A stretch of DNA of 51,264 bases from Pseudomonas akapageensis (GTDB taxonomy: Bacteria > Pseudomonadota > Gammaproteobacteria > Pseudomonadales > Pseudomonadaceae), in contig NZ_VXCP01000032.1 of NCBI RefSeq assembly GCF_011355085.1, positions 1 through 51,264 of the forward strand. Reading direction: 5' to 3'. Below, one piece after another: positions 24,783-33,765 of the stretch; position 1 is the stretch's first letter; the number at the start of each line of letters is the position of its first letter. The notes under the pieces were generated by a model. That model was not told where the DNA came from and did not search any database. It saw only the letters and a list, made by a program, of their open reading frames with translations. Made by a program: the position numbers and the translations under genes.

Positions 24783-25667
24783 ATGTCTGTCTTGTTTTCC
24801 CTGCGTCGATTGCTGCTGGTGGGTGCCGCCCTTGGTTTCGCGAGCCATGTTGCTGCCAGCGAGCCGGCTTTGCAGTTGACGGTCTACAACCCTGGAACCA
24901 ACGCCCTGTTTCCGGTCAGTTCCGTGATTGTCAGTGGCCAGAAGGAGGCCATCCTGGTCGATGCCCAGTTCGGCAAAGGGCAAGCTGAACAGGTAGTGGA
25001 AAAATTGCGCGCCAGCGGCAAACAACTCACCACCATCTACATCAGCCATGGCGATCCGGACTACTACTTCGGTCTCGAAACCCTGACTGAAGCCTTCCCG
25101 CAAGCCAAGGTGCTCGCTTCGGCACCGACCGTGGCGCATATCAAGGAGACCATGGCTGGCAAGCTGGCCTACTGGGGGCCGAAGATGGGCGCGGACAAGC
25201 CGCAAAACGTCATCGTGCCCCAGGTGCTGCAGGGCGACAGCCTGAGCCTGGAAGGGCAGGCCTTGAAGGTCATCGGCCTGGACAGCAAGCAGCCTGATCG
25301 CAGTTTTGTCTGGATTCCATCGATCAAGGCGGTCGTGGGCGGCGTGGTGGTGGCCGAGAACCTGCACGTGTGGATGGCCGACACGCAATCGGCGCAATCC
25401 CATCAGGATTGGCTGGCAACCTTGCAACGCATCGAGCAGTTGCAACCGCAGACCGTCGTACCCGGTCATTACCTGGGCGAGCGTAGCGGAACGCTCGATG
25501 CGGTGCATTTCACCGCCGACTACATCAAGGCCTTCGATGAAGAGACCGCCCAGGCCACGAATTCGGCCGAGCTGATCGCCGCCATGGAAAAGCGCTACCC
25601 ACAGGCGGGCGAAGCGTCTTCACTGGAACTCAGTGCCAGAGTGGCCAAAGGCGAAATGAAATGGTGA
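24783..25667 (+). CDS. exported MBL-fold hydrolase with variant metal motif
   Basis: A 294-aa protein starting at the ATG at 24783 with a signal peptide (hydrophobic LLLVGAALGFASHVAAS, cleavage near residue 24), so it probably acts in the periplasm. The metallo-beta-lactamase fold is indicated by VIVSGQKEAILVDAQFG, the motif region ISHGDPDYYFG, and VVPGHYLG near the end. The first metal motif reads H-x-D-x-D-Y instead of H-x-H-x-D-H, so metal content and reaction are uncertain. It is followed after 32 bp by an NAD(P)-binding protein, and a LysR gene is divergent. Confidence 0.82.
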   Translation: MSVLFSLRRLLLVGAALGFASHVAASEPALQLTVYNPGTNALFPVSSVIVSGQKEAILVDAQFGKGQAEQVVEKLRASGKQLTTIYISHGDPDYYFGLETLTEAFPQAKVLASAPTVAHIKETMAGKLAYWGPKMGADKPQNVIVPQVLQGDSLSLEGQALKVIGLDSKQPDRSFVWIPSIKAVVGGVVVAENLHVWMADTQSAQSHQDWLATLQRIEQLQPQTVVPGHYLGERSGTLDAVHFTADYIKAFDEETAQATNSAELIAAMEKRYPQAGEASSLELSARVAKGEMKW

Positions 25668-25699
25668 CGTTTATTCGATCCAGAGTGGAGGTTTGACCC

Positions 25700-26314
25700 A
25701 TGAGCAAGATCGCAATCATCGGCGCTACCGGACGTGCCGGCAGCCAGCTGCTGGAAGAAGCTCGGCGTCGTGGCCACAGTGTCACGGCCATTGCCCGCAA
25801 GGCTTCGACCCTGGGCCACCGCGACGGTGTGACGACCCGGGATGTGGATGTGCATGATGGCTTTGCCTTGCAGCAGGTTCTGGTTGGCCATGACGTGGTG
25901 TTGAGCGCTGCGCACTTTTCCGGCATTCCGGCGGCTTTGATCATCGAGCCGGCGAAGACGGCCGGGGTCAAGCGCCTGCTGGTGGTGGGTGGGGCAGGGA
26001 GCCTGTTGCTGCCGTCGGGGCAGAGGGTCATCGACAGCCCGGACTTTCCTCCGGAGTACAAGGCTGAAGCGGGTGCGGGGGCGGTTTTCCTGGATGCGCT
26101 GCGGCAGGAAAAGGAGCTGGACTGGACGTTTTTATCGCCCTCGGCGTTGTTTTTTGAGGGCGAGCGCACTGGCAAGTTTCGCCTGGGCAAGGATCAGTTG
26201 CTGATGGATGGCGATGGCAAGAGCGCGATCAGTTTTGCGGACTTTGCCATTGCCATGCTTGATGAAGTGGAGAAGCCGAGCCATTCGCGGCAGCGGTTTA
26301 CCGTGGGCTACTGA
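25700..26314 (+). CDS. NAD(P)-binding oxidoreductase (NmrA/atypical SDR type)
   Basis: A 204-aa Rossmann-fold protein beginning SKIAIIGATGRAGSQLLEEA, with the glycine pattern GxxGxxG of atypical short-chain reductases such as NmrA-like and flavin-reductase-like proteins. A clear GGAGG precedes the ATG. No canonical YxxxK catalytic pair is seen, which fits redox-sensor or quinone-reductase-like members. It probably shares a transcript with the upstream MBL-fold gene. The substrate is unknown. A REPIN-like element follows the stop by about 10 bp. Confidence 0.85.
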   Translation: MSKIAIIGATGRAGSQLLEEARRRGHSVTAIARKASTLGHRDGVTTRDVDVHDGFALQQVLVGHDVVLSAAHFSGIPAALIIEPAKTAGVKRLLVVGGAGSLLLPSGQRVIDSPDFPPEYKAEAGAGAVFLDALRQEKELDWTFLSPSALFFEGERTGKFRLGKDQLLMDGDGKSAISFADFAIAMLDEVEKPSHSRQRFTVGY

Positions 26315-26323
26315 GCTACACAA

Positions 26324-26438
26324 TACTCGTTCCCACGCTCCGCGTGGGAATGCCTCAGGAGACGCTCTGCGTCGCCCTCACAAGGCTCGACGCAGAGCGT
26401 CTATCACTGCATTCCCACGCGGAGCGTGGGAACGAGTA
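26324..26438. repeat. REPIN-like inverted repeat, family B copy 1
   Basis: TACTCGTTCCCACGCTCCG at the left mirrors GGAGCGTGGGAACGAGTA at the right, with an inner pair GACGCTCTGCGTC / GACGCAGAGCGTC. Each half has its own GTTCCCACGC...GCGTGGGAA hairpin. A second copy lies at 42587-42700. It separates two convergent genes and may terminate both. Confidence 0.85.
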
Positions 26439-26450
26439 AACGCATTTGCG

Positions 26451-27338
26451 TCAGACCTGCCGATCGGCGGCCTGCCCACACAACCAATCCAGCAACTCGC
26501 GCAACTCCGGCGACGGCACGGCGCGTTGCGGTTGGACAAGGTAGTAAGCCTGCCCCGTCGGCACCTTCAAATCGAACGGCATCACCAGTCGCCCGTTCGC
26601 CAGGTCCTCGGCGATCAATGCCCAGTCGCCGATCGCCACCCCGGTGCCCTGGGAGGCCACCGACATGGCCAGGTCCAGCGTCTCGAAATGCTGGCCCTTG
26701 CTGATGTTGGCTAGCGAAACCCCGGCAACTTTCAACCAGGTTTCCCAGTCACGCTGATCGCGGGTCGGGTGCAGGAGCATGTGTCGGTCCAGATCGGCGA
26801 GATTTTGCAGCGGCACTGTCCCGGCCAACAGTTGCGGTGAGCAGACCGGCGTCAGTTGCTCGTCGAACAGGTGCTGGTAGGTCACCCCGTGATTGGGCGG
26901 TGGGCCATAGACCACAGCGGCATCGAATTCCTCTCGTCGGAAATCCACGCTGTGCTGCACGGTGGTGGTCAGCTCTACCGGCACATCAGGCCGCTGCGCC
27001 TGCCATTGCATCAGCCGTGGCAACAGCCAGCGCATCACGCAGGTCGGCGCCTTGAGTTGCAGGGCTTCGCGTTTGGCGCCCACTTGCTCGACGGCCTCGT
27101 CGATCAGTGCAAATACCTGCTGGATACGCGGAAACAGATCGCGCCCTTGGGATGTCAGGCTCAGGCCGCGCGCCTGGCGCACGAACAACGTATAGCCCAG
27201 GTGATCTTCCAGGCCGGCGATCTGCCGGCTCACCGCGCCTTGAGTGATGTGCAGCTGCTGCGCCGCCTTGGTGAAGTTGCAGCATTGGGCGGTGACGAGA
27301 AAGGTGTGCAGGGCAGGCAAGGGGGGCAATCGCTTCAT
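26451..27338 (-). CDS. LysR-family regulator (GcvA-like), divergent from the aruI-like operon
   Basis: A GcvA-subfamily LysR regulator of 295 aa starting KRLPPLPALHTFLVTAQ, with the helix-turn-helix at about residues 18-40 (FTKAAQQLHITQGAVSRQI). An in-frame ATG nine codons upstream (27365) is possible; neither has a clear ribosome site, and 27338 matches the usual family beginning. It is divergent from the decarboxylase gene, so it is the likely regulator of that operon, with the inverted repeat at 27376-27391 as a candidate site. The effector is unknown. Confidence 0.88.
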   Translation of the reverse strand: MKRLPPLPALHTFLVTAQCCNFTKAAQQLHITQGAVSRQIAGLEDHLGYTLFVRQARGLSLTSQGRDLFPRIQQVFALIDEAVEQVGAKREALQLKAPTCVMRWLLPRLMQWQAQRPDVPVELTTTVQHSVDFRREEFDAAVVYGPPPNHGVTYQHLFDEQLTPVCSPQLLAGTVPLQNLADLDRHMLLHPTRDQRDWETWLKVAGVSLANISKGQHFETLDLAMSVASQGTGVAIGDWALIAEDLANGRLVMPFDLKVPTGQAYYLVQPQRAVPSPELRELLDWLCGQAADRQV

Positions 27339-27375
27339 GGCGGCGCACTTATGACTTTTGGACATGGCTAGTATG

Positions 27376-27391
27376 ACAATTTTTGCATTGT
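27376..27391. promoter_or_regulatory. candidate LysR binding site
   Basis: ACAAT-N6-ATTGT is a dyad of the size bound by LysR-type proteins, with a T-N11-A core readable across it. It lies in the 160-bp gap between the divergent LysR gene and the decarboxylase gene. Assigning it to that regulator is inference. Confidence 0.4.
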
Positions 27392-27498
27392 GAGTGTAGC
27401 CCTCGGGGGGTTCAATTAAGGCTCATCTGTAATGTTCTCCGGCCCGTGCAGCCGGCGGGGGAACCAGCAGTTCCAGCATAAAAGACAGGCAATTGAAC

Positions 27499-29139
27499 AT
27501 GGCTACTTGCGGCGAAGTACTGGTAAAACTCCTCGAGCGTTATGGTGTCGACCAAGTGTTTGGCATTCCTGGCGTGCATACCGTCGAGCTGTATCGCGGG
27601 CTTGCCCGTTCGACCATCGAGCATGTCACGCCACGTCACGAGCAAGGCGCCGGGTTCATGGCTGACGGCTATGCGCGCACCAGTGGCAAGCCAGGCGTGT
27701 GCTTCATCATCACCGGTCCAGGCATGACCAACATCACCACGGCGATGGGTCAGGCGTATGCCGATTCGATCCCGATGCTGGTGATTTCCAGCGTGCAATC
27801 GCGCAGCCAACTGGGCGGCGGTCGCGGCAAGCTGCATGAGCTGCCTAACCAGGGCGCACTGGTTGCCGGCGTCGCGGCTTTCTCCCACACCCTGATGAGC
27901 GCCGATGACCTGCCGACCGTGCTGGCCCGCGCCTTTGCGGTGTTCCAGGGCGCACGCCCACGTCCTGTGCATATCGAGATCCCGCTGGACGTGATTGTCG
28001 AGGAAGCCGATCACCTGCTGACCAGCGAGCCGGTTGAAGTGGCCCGCGCCGGTGCGGCACCTGCAACAGTCGCCAAAATGGCAAGTCTGTTGGCAAACGC
28101 ACAGCGGCCATTGATCCTGGCCGGTGGTGGCTCGATCGATGCCGCTGCTGCCGTGACTCGCCTGGCCGAACAACTGCAGGCTCCGGTGGCCCTGACCATC
28201 AATGCCAAAGGCATGCTGCCTGCCGCGCACCCATTGCTGATCGGCTCGACCCAGTCGATGGTGGCCACCCGTGAGCTGGTACGTGAAGCCGACGTGGTGC
28301 TGGCAATCGGTACCGAGCTTGCCGAAACCGACTATGACGTGACCTTCGCCGGTGGTTTCGAGATCCCTGGCGCCTTGCTGCGCATCGATATCGACCCGGA
28401 CCAGACCGTACGCAACTACCCGCCGAAAGTCGCCCTGGTGGCCGACGCCGAAGTCGCCACCGAGGCATTGCTGGCCGCATTGGCCGGCCTGACGCTGCCA
28501 GCGCGCCGCGCCGATTGGGGGCCTGCGCGTGCAGCAGCCCTGCGTGAAGCACTGCTGGCCACCTGGGACGCCAACATGCATGGCCAGACCCTGTTCCTGA
28601 ACACCATCCTGCAAGAACTGCCGGATGCGGTGCTGGTTGGCGATTCGACCCAACCGGTCTACACCGGCAACGTGACCGTGGACTTCGATCACACTCGCCG
28701 CTGGTTCAACGCTTCGACCGGTTACGGCACCCTCGGTTATGCCCTGCCTGCCGCCATCGGCGCCTGGCTCGGTGGCAGCCCGAAACGCGAAGAGCGTCGT
28801 CCGGTGGTCTGCTTGATCGGCGACGGCGGCCTGCAGTTCACCCTGCCTGAGCTGGCCAGTGCGGTAGAAGCACAGATTCCGGTCATCGTCCTGCTGTGGA
28901 ACAACCAGGGCTACGAAGAAATCAAGAAATACATGGTCAACCGCGCCATCGAACCGGTGGGCGTGGATATCTACACCCCGGACTTCATAGGCGTCGCCAA
29001 GGCCCTGGGTTGCGCGGCGCAATCGGCCAATGGCGTTGAAGAACTGCGCGCGGCCTTGCGCCTGGCCAACGATCGCTCGGTACCGACCCTGATCGAAATC
29101 GACCAGACCACCTGGATGAAGGGGATGCCAGCATGCTGA
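27499..29139 (+). CDS. aruI: AruI-like thiamin-diphosphate 2-oxo-acid decarboxylase
   Basis: A ThDP enzyme of 546 aa from the ATG at 27499; a TTG two codons earlier is also open. The three-domain layout is clear. The N-terminal PYR domain has GIPGVHTVELYRGL and the cofactor-activating Glu48 in PRHEQGAGFMADGYAR. A central domain follows, then the PP domain with the GDGG...NN metal and ThDP motif beginning at residue 441 (GDGGLQFT through WNNQG). It closely resembles my memory of P. aeruginosa AruI, which decarboxylates 5-guanidino-2-oxopentanoate (2-ketoarginine) to 4-guanidinobutyraldehyde. The following aldehyde dehydrogenase overlaps by 7 bp, which fits. No transaminase AruH is present here, so the true substrate is uncertain. 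Confidence 0.8.
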   Translation: MATCGEVLVKLLERYGVDQVFGIPGVHTVELYRGLARSTIEHVTPRHEQGAGFMADGYARTSGKPGVCFIITGPGMTNITTAMGQAYADSIPMLVISSVQSRSQLGGGRGKLHELPNQGALVAGVAAFSHTLMSADDLPTVLARAFAVFQGARPRPVHIEIPLDVIVEEADHLLTSEPVEVARAGAAPATVAKMASLLANAQRPLILAGGGSIDAAAAVTRLAEQLQAPVALTINAKGMLPAAHPLLIGSTQSMVATRELVREADVVLAIGTELAETDYDVTFAGGFEIPGALLRIDIDPDQTVRNYPPKVALVADAEVATEALLAALAGLTLPARRADWGPARAAALREALLATWDANMHGQTLFLNTILQELPDAVLVGDSTQPVYTGNVTVDFDHTRRWFNASTGYGTLGYALPAAIGAWLGGSPKREERRPVVCLIGDGGLQFTLPELASAVEAQIPVIVLLWNNQGYEEIKKYMVNRAIEPVGVDIYTPDFIGVAKALGCAAQSANGVEELRAALRLANDRSVPTLIEIDQTTWMKGMPAC

Positions 29140-30584
29140 GCTTTCCACAGACCTTGCCCGGCATTTATATCGACGGCGCCTGGCAGCAAGGCAATCAGCC
29201 GCTGACCGTGATCAACCCGAGCACCGAACAAGTGCTGGCTTTGGTCGCCGGCGCTGATAGCGAAGCGGTCGAGCAAGCCGTCGGGGCTGCACAGCAGGCA
29301 TTCGCCGGCTGGTCGGCAACTTCCGGTGCGCAGCGTGCGGTCTACCTGCGCGCCATCGCCAGCGGCGTTGAAGCGCGCCGCGAGCGGTTGATCCAGTTGC
29401 AGTCGAGCAACAACGGCAAGCCGCTGTTCGAAGCAGCCATTGATGTCGACGATGTGATCGCCACCTTTGGCTACTACGCCGAGCTGGCCGAAGGGCTGGA
29501 CGCCAAACAGGATTCGTCCGTGGCCCTGCCAAGCGAAGACTTTACCGCGCGCCTGCGTCGCGAACCCGTTGGCGTGGTCGGCCTGATCGTGCCGTGGAAC
29601 TTCCCCATGGTCACCACGGCCTGGAAACTGGCGCCTGCGCTGGCCGCCGGTTGCTGTGTGGTCCTGAAACCTTCGGAAGTCACGCCGCTGCCTGAGCTGG
29701 AACTGGCGGCAATCATCGCTGAGTGCGGTTTGCCCAACGGCGTGTTCAACCTGGTCTGCGGTACGGGCCTGGCGGTTGGCGCACCGATGTCTGCCGACCC
29801 ACGGATCGCCAAGATCTCCTTCACCGGCAGCAATGCGGTCGGTGTCCAGGTCATGCAGCGCGCGGCGGAAACCGTGAAGGGCGTGAGCCTGGAGCTGGGC
29901 GGCAAGTCTTCCTTGCTGGTACTCGAAGACGCGGACCTCGACCTTGCGGTTGAACTGGCCAGCGGTGGTGGCTTCTTCAATGCCGGGCAAATGTGCTCGG
30001 CCACCAGCCGCGTATTGGTTGCCGATGCACTGTACGAACCTTTCATGGAGCGTATCAAGGCACGCGCCGAAGCCATCAAGGTCGGCGACCCGTTTGTCGA
30101 AGGCACCGAGATGGGCGCACTGGTCAACCTGGCCCAATACCAGCGCGTGCTGGGCCATATCGAGCGTGGTGTGAGCGCTGGTGCGCGCCTGGTCTGTGGT
30201 GGTCAGCGTCCGGTTGATAGCCCGTCCGGCTATTTCTTGCAGCCGACCGTCTTCACCGACGTGCCCCTGGACAGTGCACTGTGGTGTGAAGAGATTTTTG
30301 GTCCGGTGCTGTGCGTACGTCGTTTCGCTGACGAAGCCGAGGCGATTGCCCTGGCCAACGACAGCGAATTCGGCCTGGTGGCCAGTGTGGTCAGCAGCAA
30401 TGCACAGACCGCCGAGCGTGTCGCCAACGCGCTGCAGGCCGGGATGGTATGGATCAACGCCCCGCAAGTGATCTTCCCGCAGGCGTCCTGGGGTGGTTAC
30501 AAGAAGAGCAGTATCGGGCGCGAACTGGGTCCGTGGGGCCTGCAGGCTTTCCAGGAAATAAAACACGTCATCCGGGCCGTCTAG
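29133..30584 (+). CDS. aldehyde dehydrogenase (probable 4-guanidinobutyraldehyde type)
   Basis: An NAD(P)-dependent aldehyde dehydrogenase of 483 aa with all catalytic residues: Asn156 in PWNFPM, Glu254 in LELGGKSS and the nucleophile Cys288 in NAGQMCSATSRV. The cofactor segment LKPSEVTPLP is intact. It resembles betaine aldehyde and aminoaldehyde dehydrogenases. The 7-bp overlap with the decarboxylase suggests it oxidises the aldehyde produced there, the role filled by KauB in the P. aeruginosa arginine transaminase pathway. That substrate is inference. Confidence 0.88.
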   Translation: MLSFPQTLPGIYIDGAWQQGNQPLTVINPSTEQVLALVAGADSEAVEQAVGAAQQAFAGWSATSGAQRAVYLRAIASGVEARRERLIQLQSSNNGKPLFEAAIDVDDVIATFGYYAELAEGLDAKQDSSVALPSEDFTARLRREPVGVVGLIVPWNFPMVTTAWKLAPALAAGCCVVLKPSEVTPLPELELAAIIAECGLPNGVFNLVCGTGLAVGAPMSADPRIAKISFTGSNAVGVQVMQRAAETVKGVSLELGGKSSLLVLEDADLDLAVELASGGGFFNAGQMCSATSRVLVADALYEPFMERIKARAEAIKVGDPFVEGTEMGALVNLAQYQRVLGHIERGVSAGARLVCGGQRPVDSPSGYFLQPTVFTDVPLDSALWCEEIFGPVLCVRRFADEAEAIALANDSEFGLVASVVSSNAQTAERVANALQAGMVWINAPQVIFPQASWGGYKKSSIGRELGPWGLQAFQEIKHVIRAV

Positions 30585-30602
30585 GACGGGCTGCAATGGG
30601 TC

Positions 30603-30629
30603 ACGCATGCCTCATGACGAGGCATGCGT
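30603..30629 (+). terminator. intercistronic hairpin between the dehydrogenase and ABC genes
   Basis: ACGCATGCCTC and GAGGCATGCGT are perfectly complementary around ATGAC, 18 bp after the dehydrogenase stop. No T-run follows, so it is more likely an RNA-processing or stability element, or a partial terminator, within the operon. About 160 bp of further leader precede the binding-protein gene. Confidence 0.4.
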
Positions 30630-30791
30630 CTGACGCATGGCTTCGATGAAAAACTTTCGATTGTTGCGCTGAAATACCCGCCTCAGGATGCATGCACCGA
30701 GCAGCGAATGCTGCTGGTCTCGGCGCATGCATTGGGCCTGAGGCAAAAAAGCGATCCCCCAATACTTACAACAATTAAGCAGGAGTCCGTT

Positions 30792-31895
30792 ATGGGCCAG
30801 CATGATCTGAACAGAAGGCAGTTCATTAAAACGGTGGGTGTGGCTTCGGTCGCCGCCGCTTCCATGGGCATGCCTTTCATCCACGCCAAGGCCAGTGACA
30901 CCAAATTCCAGGGCAAGACCCTGCGTTTGCTGACCTGGTCCGATGACACCGGGCTGGCTGCACTGCGCAATATCGCCGCGACCTTCGAAGCCAAGACCGG
31001 CGCCAAGGTCATCGCCGACCGTACCGGCAGTACCTCGGAAATGGTTGCCAAGCTCAAGGCCGGTGGCGATCGTCCGCAGTACGACATCATCACCCTCGCC
31101 GGTGTCGGTGCAGAAGGCCTGGCCGCTGCCGGCCTGCTGGAAAAGCCTGACCTCAACCGCATCCCCAACATCGTCGATGTTCCGAAACAGTACCAAACTG
31201 GCGCCAATGGCCACGGTATCGGCTACCTGCTGTGGTGCAACAGTCTGATCTACAGCACCCGCACCGTTCAGGAAGTGCCGAACAGCTACGCTGCGCTGTG
31301 GGACAAGGACCAGGCGCCGAACATCTTCCTGCCGCCGCCGAACTGGACCGAGGCCATGGACCTGATCATCATCGCCGCCAAACTGGCCGGTGGTGACGAG
31401 CACAACATCGAGCCGGGCTTCAAGAAGCTGGCCGAGCTCAAGGATCGCGTCGTGACCCTGGGCGAGAACCCGAACCAGATCGCCGAACTGTTCCGCACCG
31501 GTTCCCTGGACATGGGCGGCCTGTACGCACCGGCCTTCTTCCCGAAACAGATCCGCGACCCGAACTACGGCCTGGGCGCCACCTTCGGCATGAAGGAAGG
31601 TTTCTACACCGACCTGATGCTCTCGGTGATGCCGAAGAACCGTCCAGGCGACACCGACCTGGCCTATGCCTTCCTCGACCACTCCCTCGACCCGCTGGTC
31701 CAGGGCAAGATGGCCGAAGACATCTTCAACGGCCCGGTCAACGCCAAGGCGATCATCTCGGCCGAAGCACGCAAGAGCCCGTACATCCTCACGCCCGAGC
31801 AGATTGCCGACAAGGCGATCATGCACGACAACGCCTTCCTGGCGACCGTCCACGACCAGTGGATCCGTCGCTACACGGAAATCTTCTCTTCCTGA
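30792..31895 (+). CDS. Tat-exported ABC substrate-binding protein (PotF/PotD type)
   Basis: A periplasmic binding protein of 367 aa from the ATG at 30792, preceded by AGGAG. Its N-terminus has a twin-arginine signal, NRRQFIK, followed by a hydrophobic stretch ending near HAKA, so it is exported folded. The mature part begins with KTLRLLTWSDDTGLAALRNIAATFE, the pattern of polyamine-type cluster D binding proteins. Two permeases and an ATPase follow. The ligand is unknown; by context it may be a guanidino or amino-acid-derived compound fed to the decarboxylase route. Confidence 0.86.
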   Translation: MGQHDLNRRQFIKTVGVASVAAASMGMPFIHAKASDTKFQGKTLRLLTWSDDTGLAALRNIAATFEAKTGAKVIADRTGSTSEMVAKLKAGGDRPQYDIITLAGVGAEGLAAAGLLEKPDLNRIPNIVDVPKQYQTGANGHGIGYLLWCNSLIYSTRTVQEVPNSYAALWDKDQAPNIFLPPPNWTEAMDLIIIAAKLAGGDEHNIEPGFKKLAELKDRVVTLGENPNQIAELFRTGSLDMGGLYAPAFFPKQIRDPNYGLGATFGMKEGFYTDLMLSVMPKNRPGDTDLAYAFLDHSLDPLVQGKMAEDIFNGPVNAKAIISAEARKSPYILTPEQIADKAIMHDNAFLATVHDQWIRRYTEIFSS

Positions 31896-31984
31896 CGTAG
31901 CGCCGTTCGCGGCCATGGAGTCCCGTGCAGCGCCAAGTGGCGCTGCACGGGGCTGGTAACTTCAGTTTTACCGAGATAACCGAT

Positions 31985-32893
31985 ATGCAGCATCCCAATC
32001 TGACCCGTTCGGTCGGTGAGGCGCCCGTGCGCCCGCCCCGAGCGATTTCGCCGACGGCGCGCGCCTGGTTTTTCCTGACGCCGTCGATGTTGTTTCTTGC
32101 CGTACTGATTGCGGCCAGCTTGCTGGTGCTGCGCATGAGCGTGGGCACCAAGGGCGCGGAATGGACAGGCTTCAGCCTGGCCAGCTACGCGCAGCTGCTC
32201 GAACCCTATTACCTGAAGTCCCTGCTGCTGACCTTGCGCCTGGCCTTGATCAGCGCTGTGATTGCCGTGGTGCTGGCCATTCCGGTGGCGTACACCATGT
32301 CGCGCCTGCAGTCGCCGCTGGTGCGGCGGATCTTCCTGGCCGCGGTGCTGCTGCCGCTGCTGGTCAACCTGCTGCTGCAAAGCTATGGCTGGCTGGTCAT
32401 CCTCGGGCCGGCAGGGATGCTCAACAAGGCGTTGCTGGGCCTTGGCCTGATCAAGCGCCCGATCATGATGCTGTACAACCAGAACGGCGTACTGATGGGC
32501 CTGGTTCAGACCGCCTTCCCATTGGCGGTGCTGCCAATCGCCAGCGCCATGCGCGGCGTATCGCGCAGCTTTGAAGAGGCCGCCGCGACCCTGGGCGCCA
32601 GCCGCCTGCAGGTGTTCCGCCAGGTGGTCCTGCCGATGAGCATGCCGGGCATCATCACCGGCGCCACCCTGGTGTTCGCCTACAACGCCAGCAGCTTTGT
32701 CGTGCCATTGTTGCTGGGCGGCCGCCGCGTGCCGATGCTCGCGGTGATGGTCCATGACCAGATCGCGCCGTTGATGAACTGGCCCGCCGCGTCGGCTGCC
32801 GGTGTGGTGCTGATCGTCACCACCCTGATCATCATGACCCTCTCCGAATACTTGAGTGGCCGTCGCCGCCGCATGCTGGAGGCTTCGCAATGA
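31985..32893 (+). CDS. ABC transporter permease 1 (PotH/PotB type)
   Basis: An inner-membrane permease of 302 aa from the ATG at 31985. It has an N-terminal segment at about residues 27-50, a block of five more segments, and the EAA motif EEAAATLGASRLQVFRQVVL in the cytoplasmic loop before the last two. It overlaps permease 2 by four bases (ATGA). The ribosome site is weak. Confidence 0.87.
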   Translation: MQHPNLTRSVGEAPVRPPRAISPTARAWFFLTPSMLFLAVLIAASLLVLRMSVGTKGAEWTGFSLASYAQLLEPYYLKSLLLTLRLALISAVIAVVLAIPVAYTMSRLQSPLVRRIFLAAVLLPLLVNLLLQSYGWLVILGPAGMLNKALLGLGLIKRPIMMLYNQNGVLMGLVQTAFPLAVLPIASAMRGVSRSFEEAAATLGASRLQVFRQVVLPMSMPGIITGATLVFAYNASSFVVPLLLGGRRVPMLAVMVHDQIAPLMNWPAASAAGVVLIVTTLIIMTLSEYLSGRRRRMLEASQ

Positions 32894-33747
32894 GTAGCCC
32901 CTTGAAAGGCCTGATCCGTTTCCAGCCGACCTTGCCCGGTGACACCGGACGCTTTGCAGGCATCCTGTCGGGGTTCATTCTGCTGTTGGCGGTTATGCCG
33001 ATCCTGACCATGATCGTCATGTCCTTCAGTGGCGCCTCGAACCTGGACTTTCCACCGAGCAGCTACAGCCTGCAGTGGTACCAGGCAGCCTGGAAAACCT
33101 TCGTTTCTCCCGACTCCAGTGATGTCCTGAGCCTGGGCCAGGCGCTGGGTACCAGCCTGCTGGTGTCCTGCCTGACCATGGTGCTGGCAACGCTGATCGC
33201 GGTCCCGGCCGCCTATGCGCTGACCCGCTGCGAGTTTCGTGGCAAGGCCGTGGCCCTGCAGCTGATGTCGCTGCCGCTGGTGTTCCCGATGGTGGTACTG
33301 GGCCTGGCGATGCTGCTGGTGTTCGACAGCCTGCCGTTCCACCTGACGACTTCGCGGCTGGTGATTGCTCACGTCATCCTGGCACTGCCTTTCGTGGTGA
33401 AAAACTGCACCGCGGCGATGCTCTCCATCGGCACCGAAGTCGAAGAGGCGGCGCAGATGCTCGGCGCTTCGCCCATGCGCGCCATCATCGATGTGGTAGT
33501 GCCGCTGATGAAGTCCGGGATTCTGGCCGGGATGCTGTTGGCGTTCATCGTCTCGTTCAACGAGTTCACCGTGACCTATTTCCTCTACACCATCGATGTG
33601 ATGACCGTGCCGATCTGGATGTACAGCCGCACCGTTTCCTCGCTGGACCCGACCGTGTTCTCGTTTGCCGTGCTGATCGTGCTGATCGACTTCGTCCTGA
33701 TCTGGGCGTTGGAGAAGCTGGTCGGTGAAGGTGGCGTTTCGTTCTGA
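32890..33747 (+). CDS. ABC transporter permease 2 (PotI/PotC type)
   Basis: The second inner-membrane permease, 285 aa with six segments. Its EAA-type loop reads EEAAQMLGASPMRAIIDVVVP, followed by SFNEFTVTYFLYT, which is characteristic of PotC/PotI homologues. The start overlaps the stop of permease 1. With permease 1 it forms the heterodimeric channel. Confidence 0.87.
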   Translation: MSSPLKGLIRFQPTLPGDTGRFAGILSGFILLLAVMPILTMIVMSFSGASNLDFPPSSYSLQWYQAAWKTFVSPDSSDVLSLGQALGTSLLVSCLTMVLATLIAVPAAYALTRCEFRGKAVALQLMSLPLVFPMVVLGLAMLLVFDSLPFHLTTSRLVIAHVILALPFVVKNCTAAMLSIGTEVEEAAQMLGASPMRAIIDVVVPLMKSGILAGMLLAFIVSFNEFTVTYFLYTIDVMTVPIWMYSRTVSSLDPTVFSFAVLIVLIDFVLIWALEKLVGEGGVSF

Positions 33748-33765
33748 TTTTTGAGGTTAAGTAAA

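Noticed and set aside
27412..30608. Two long minus-strand frames (578 and 545 aa) opposite the decarboxylase and dehydrogenase
   Set aside because: Both are antisense shadows of enzymes with complete catalytic motifs on the plus strand.
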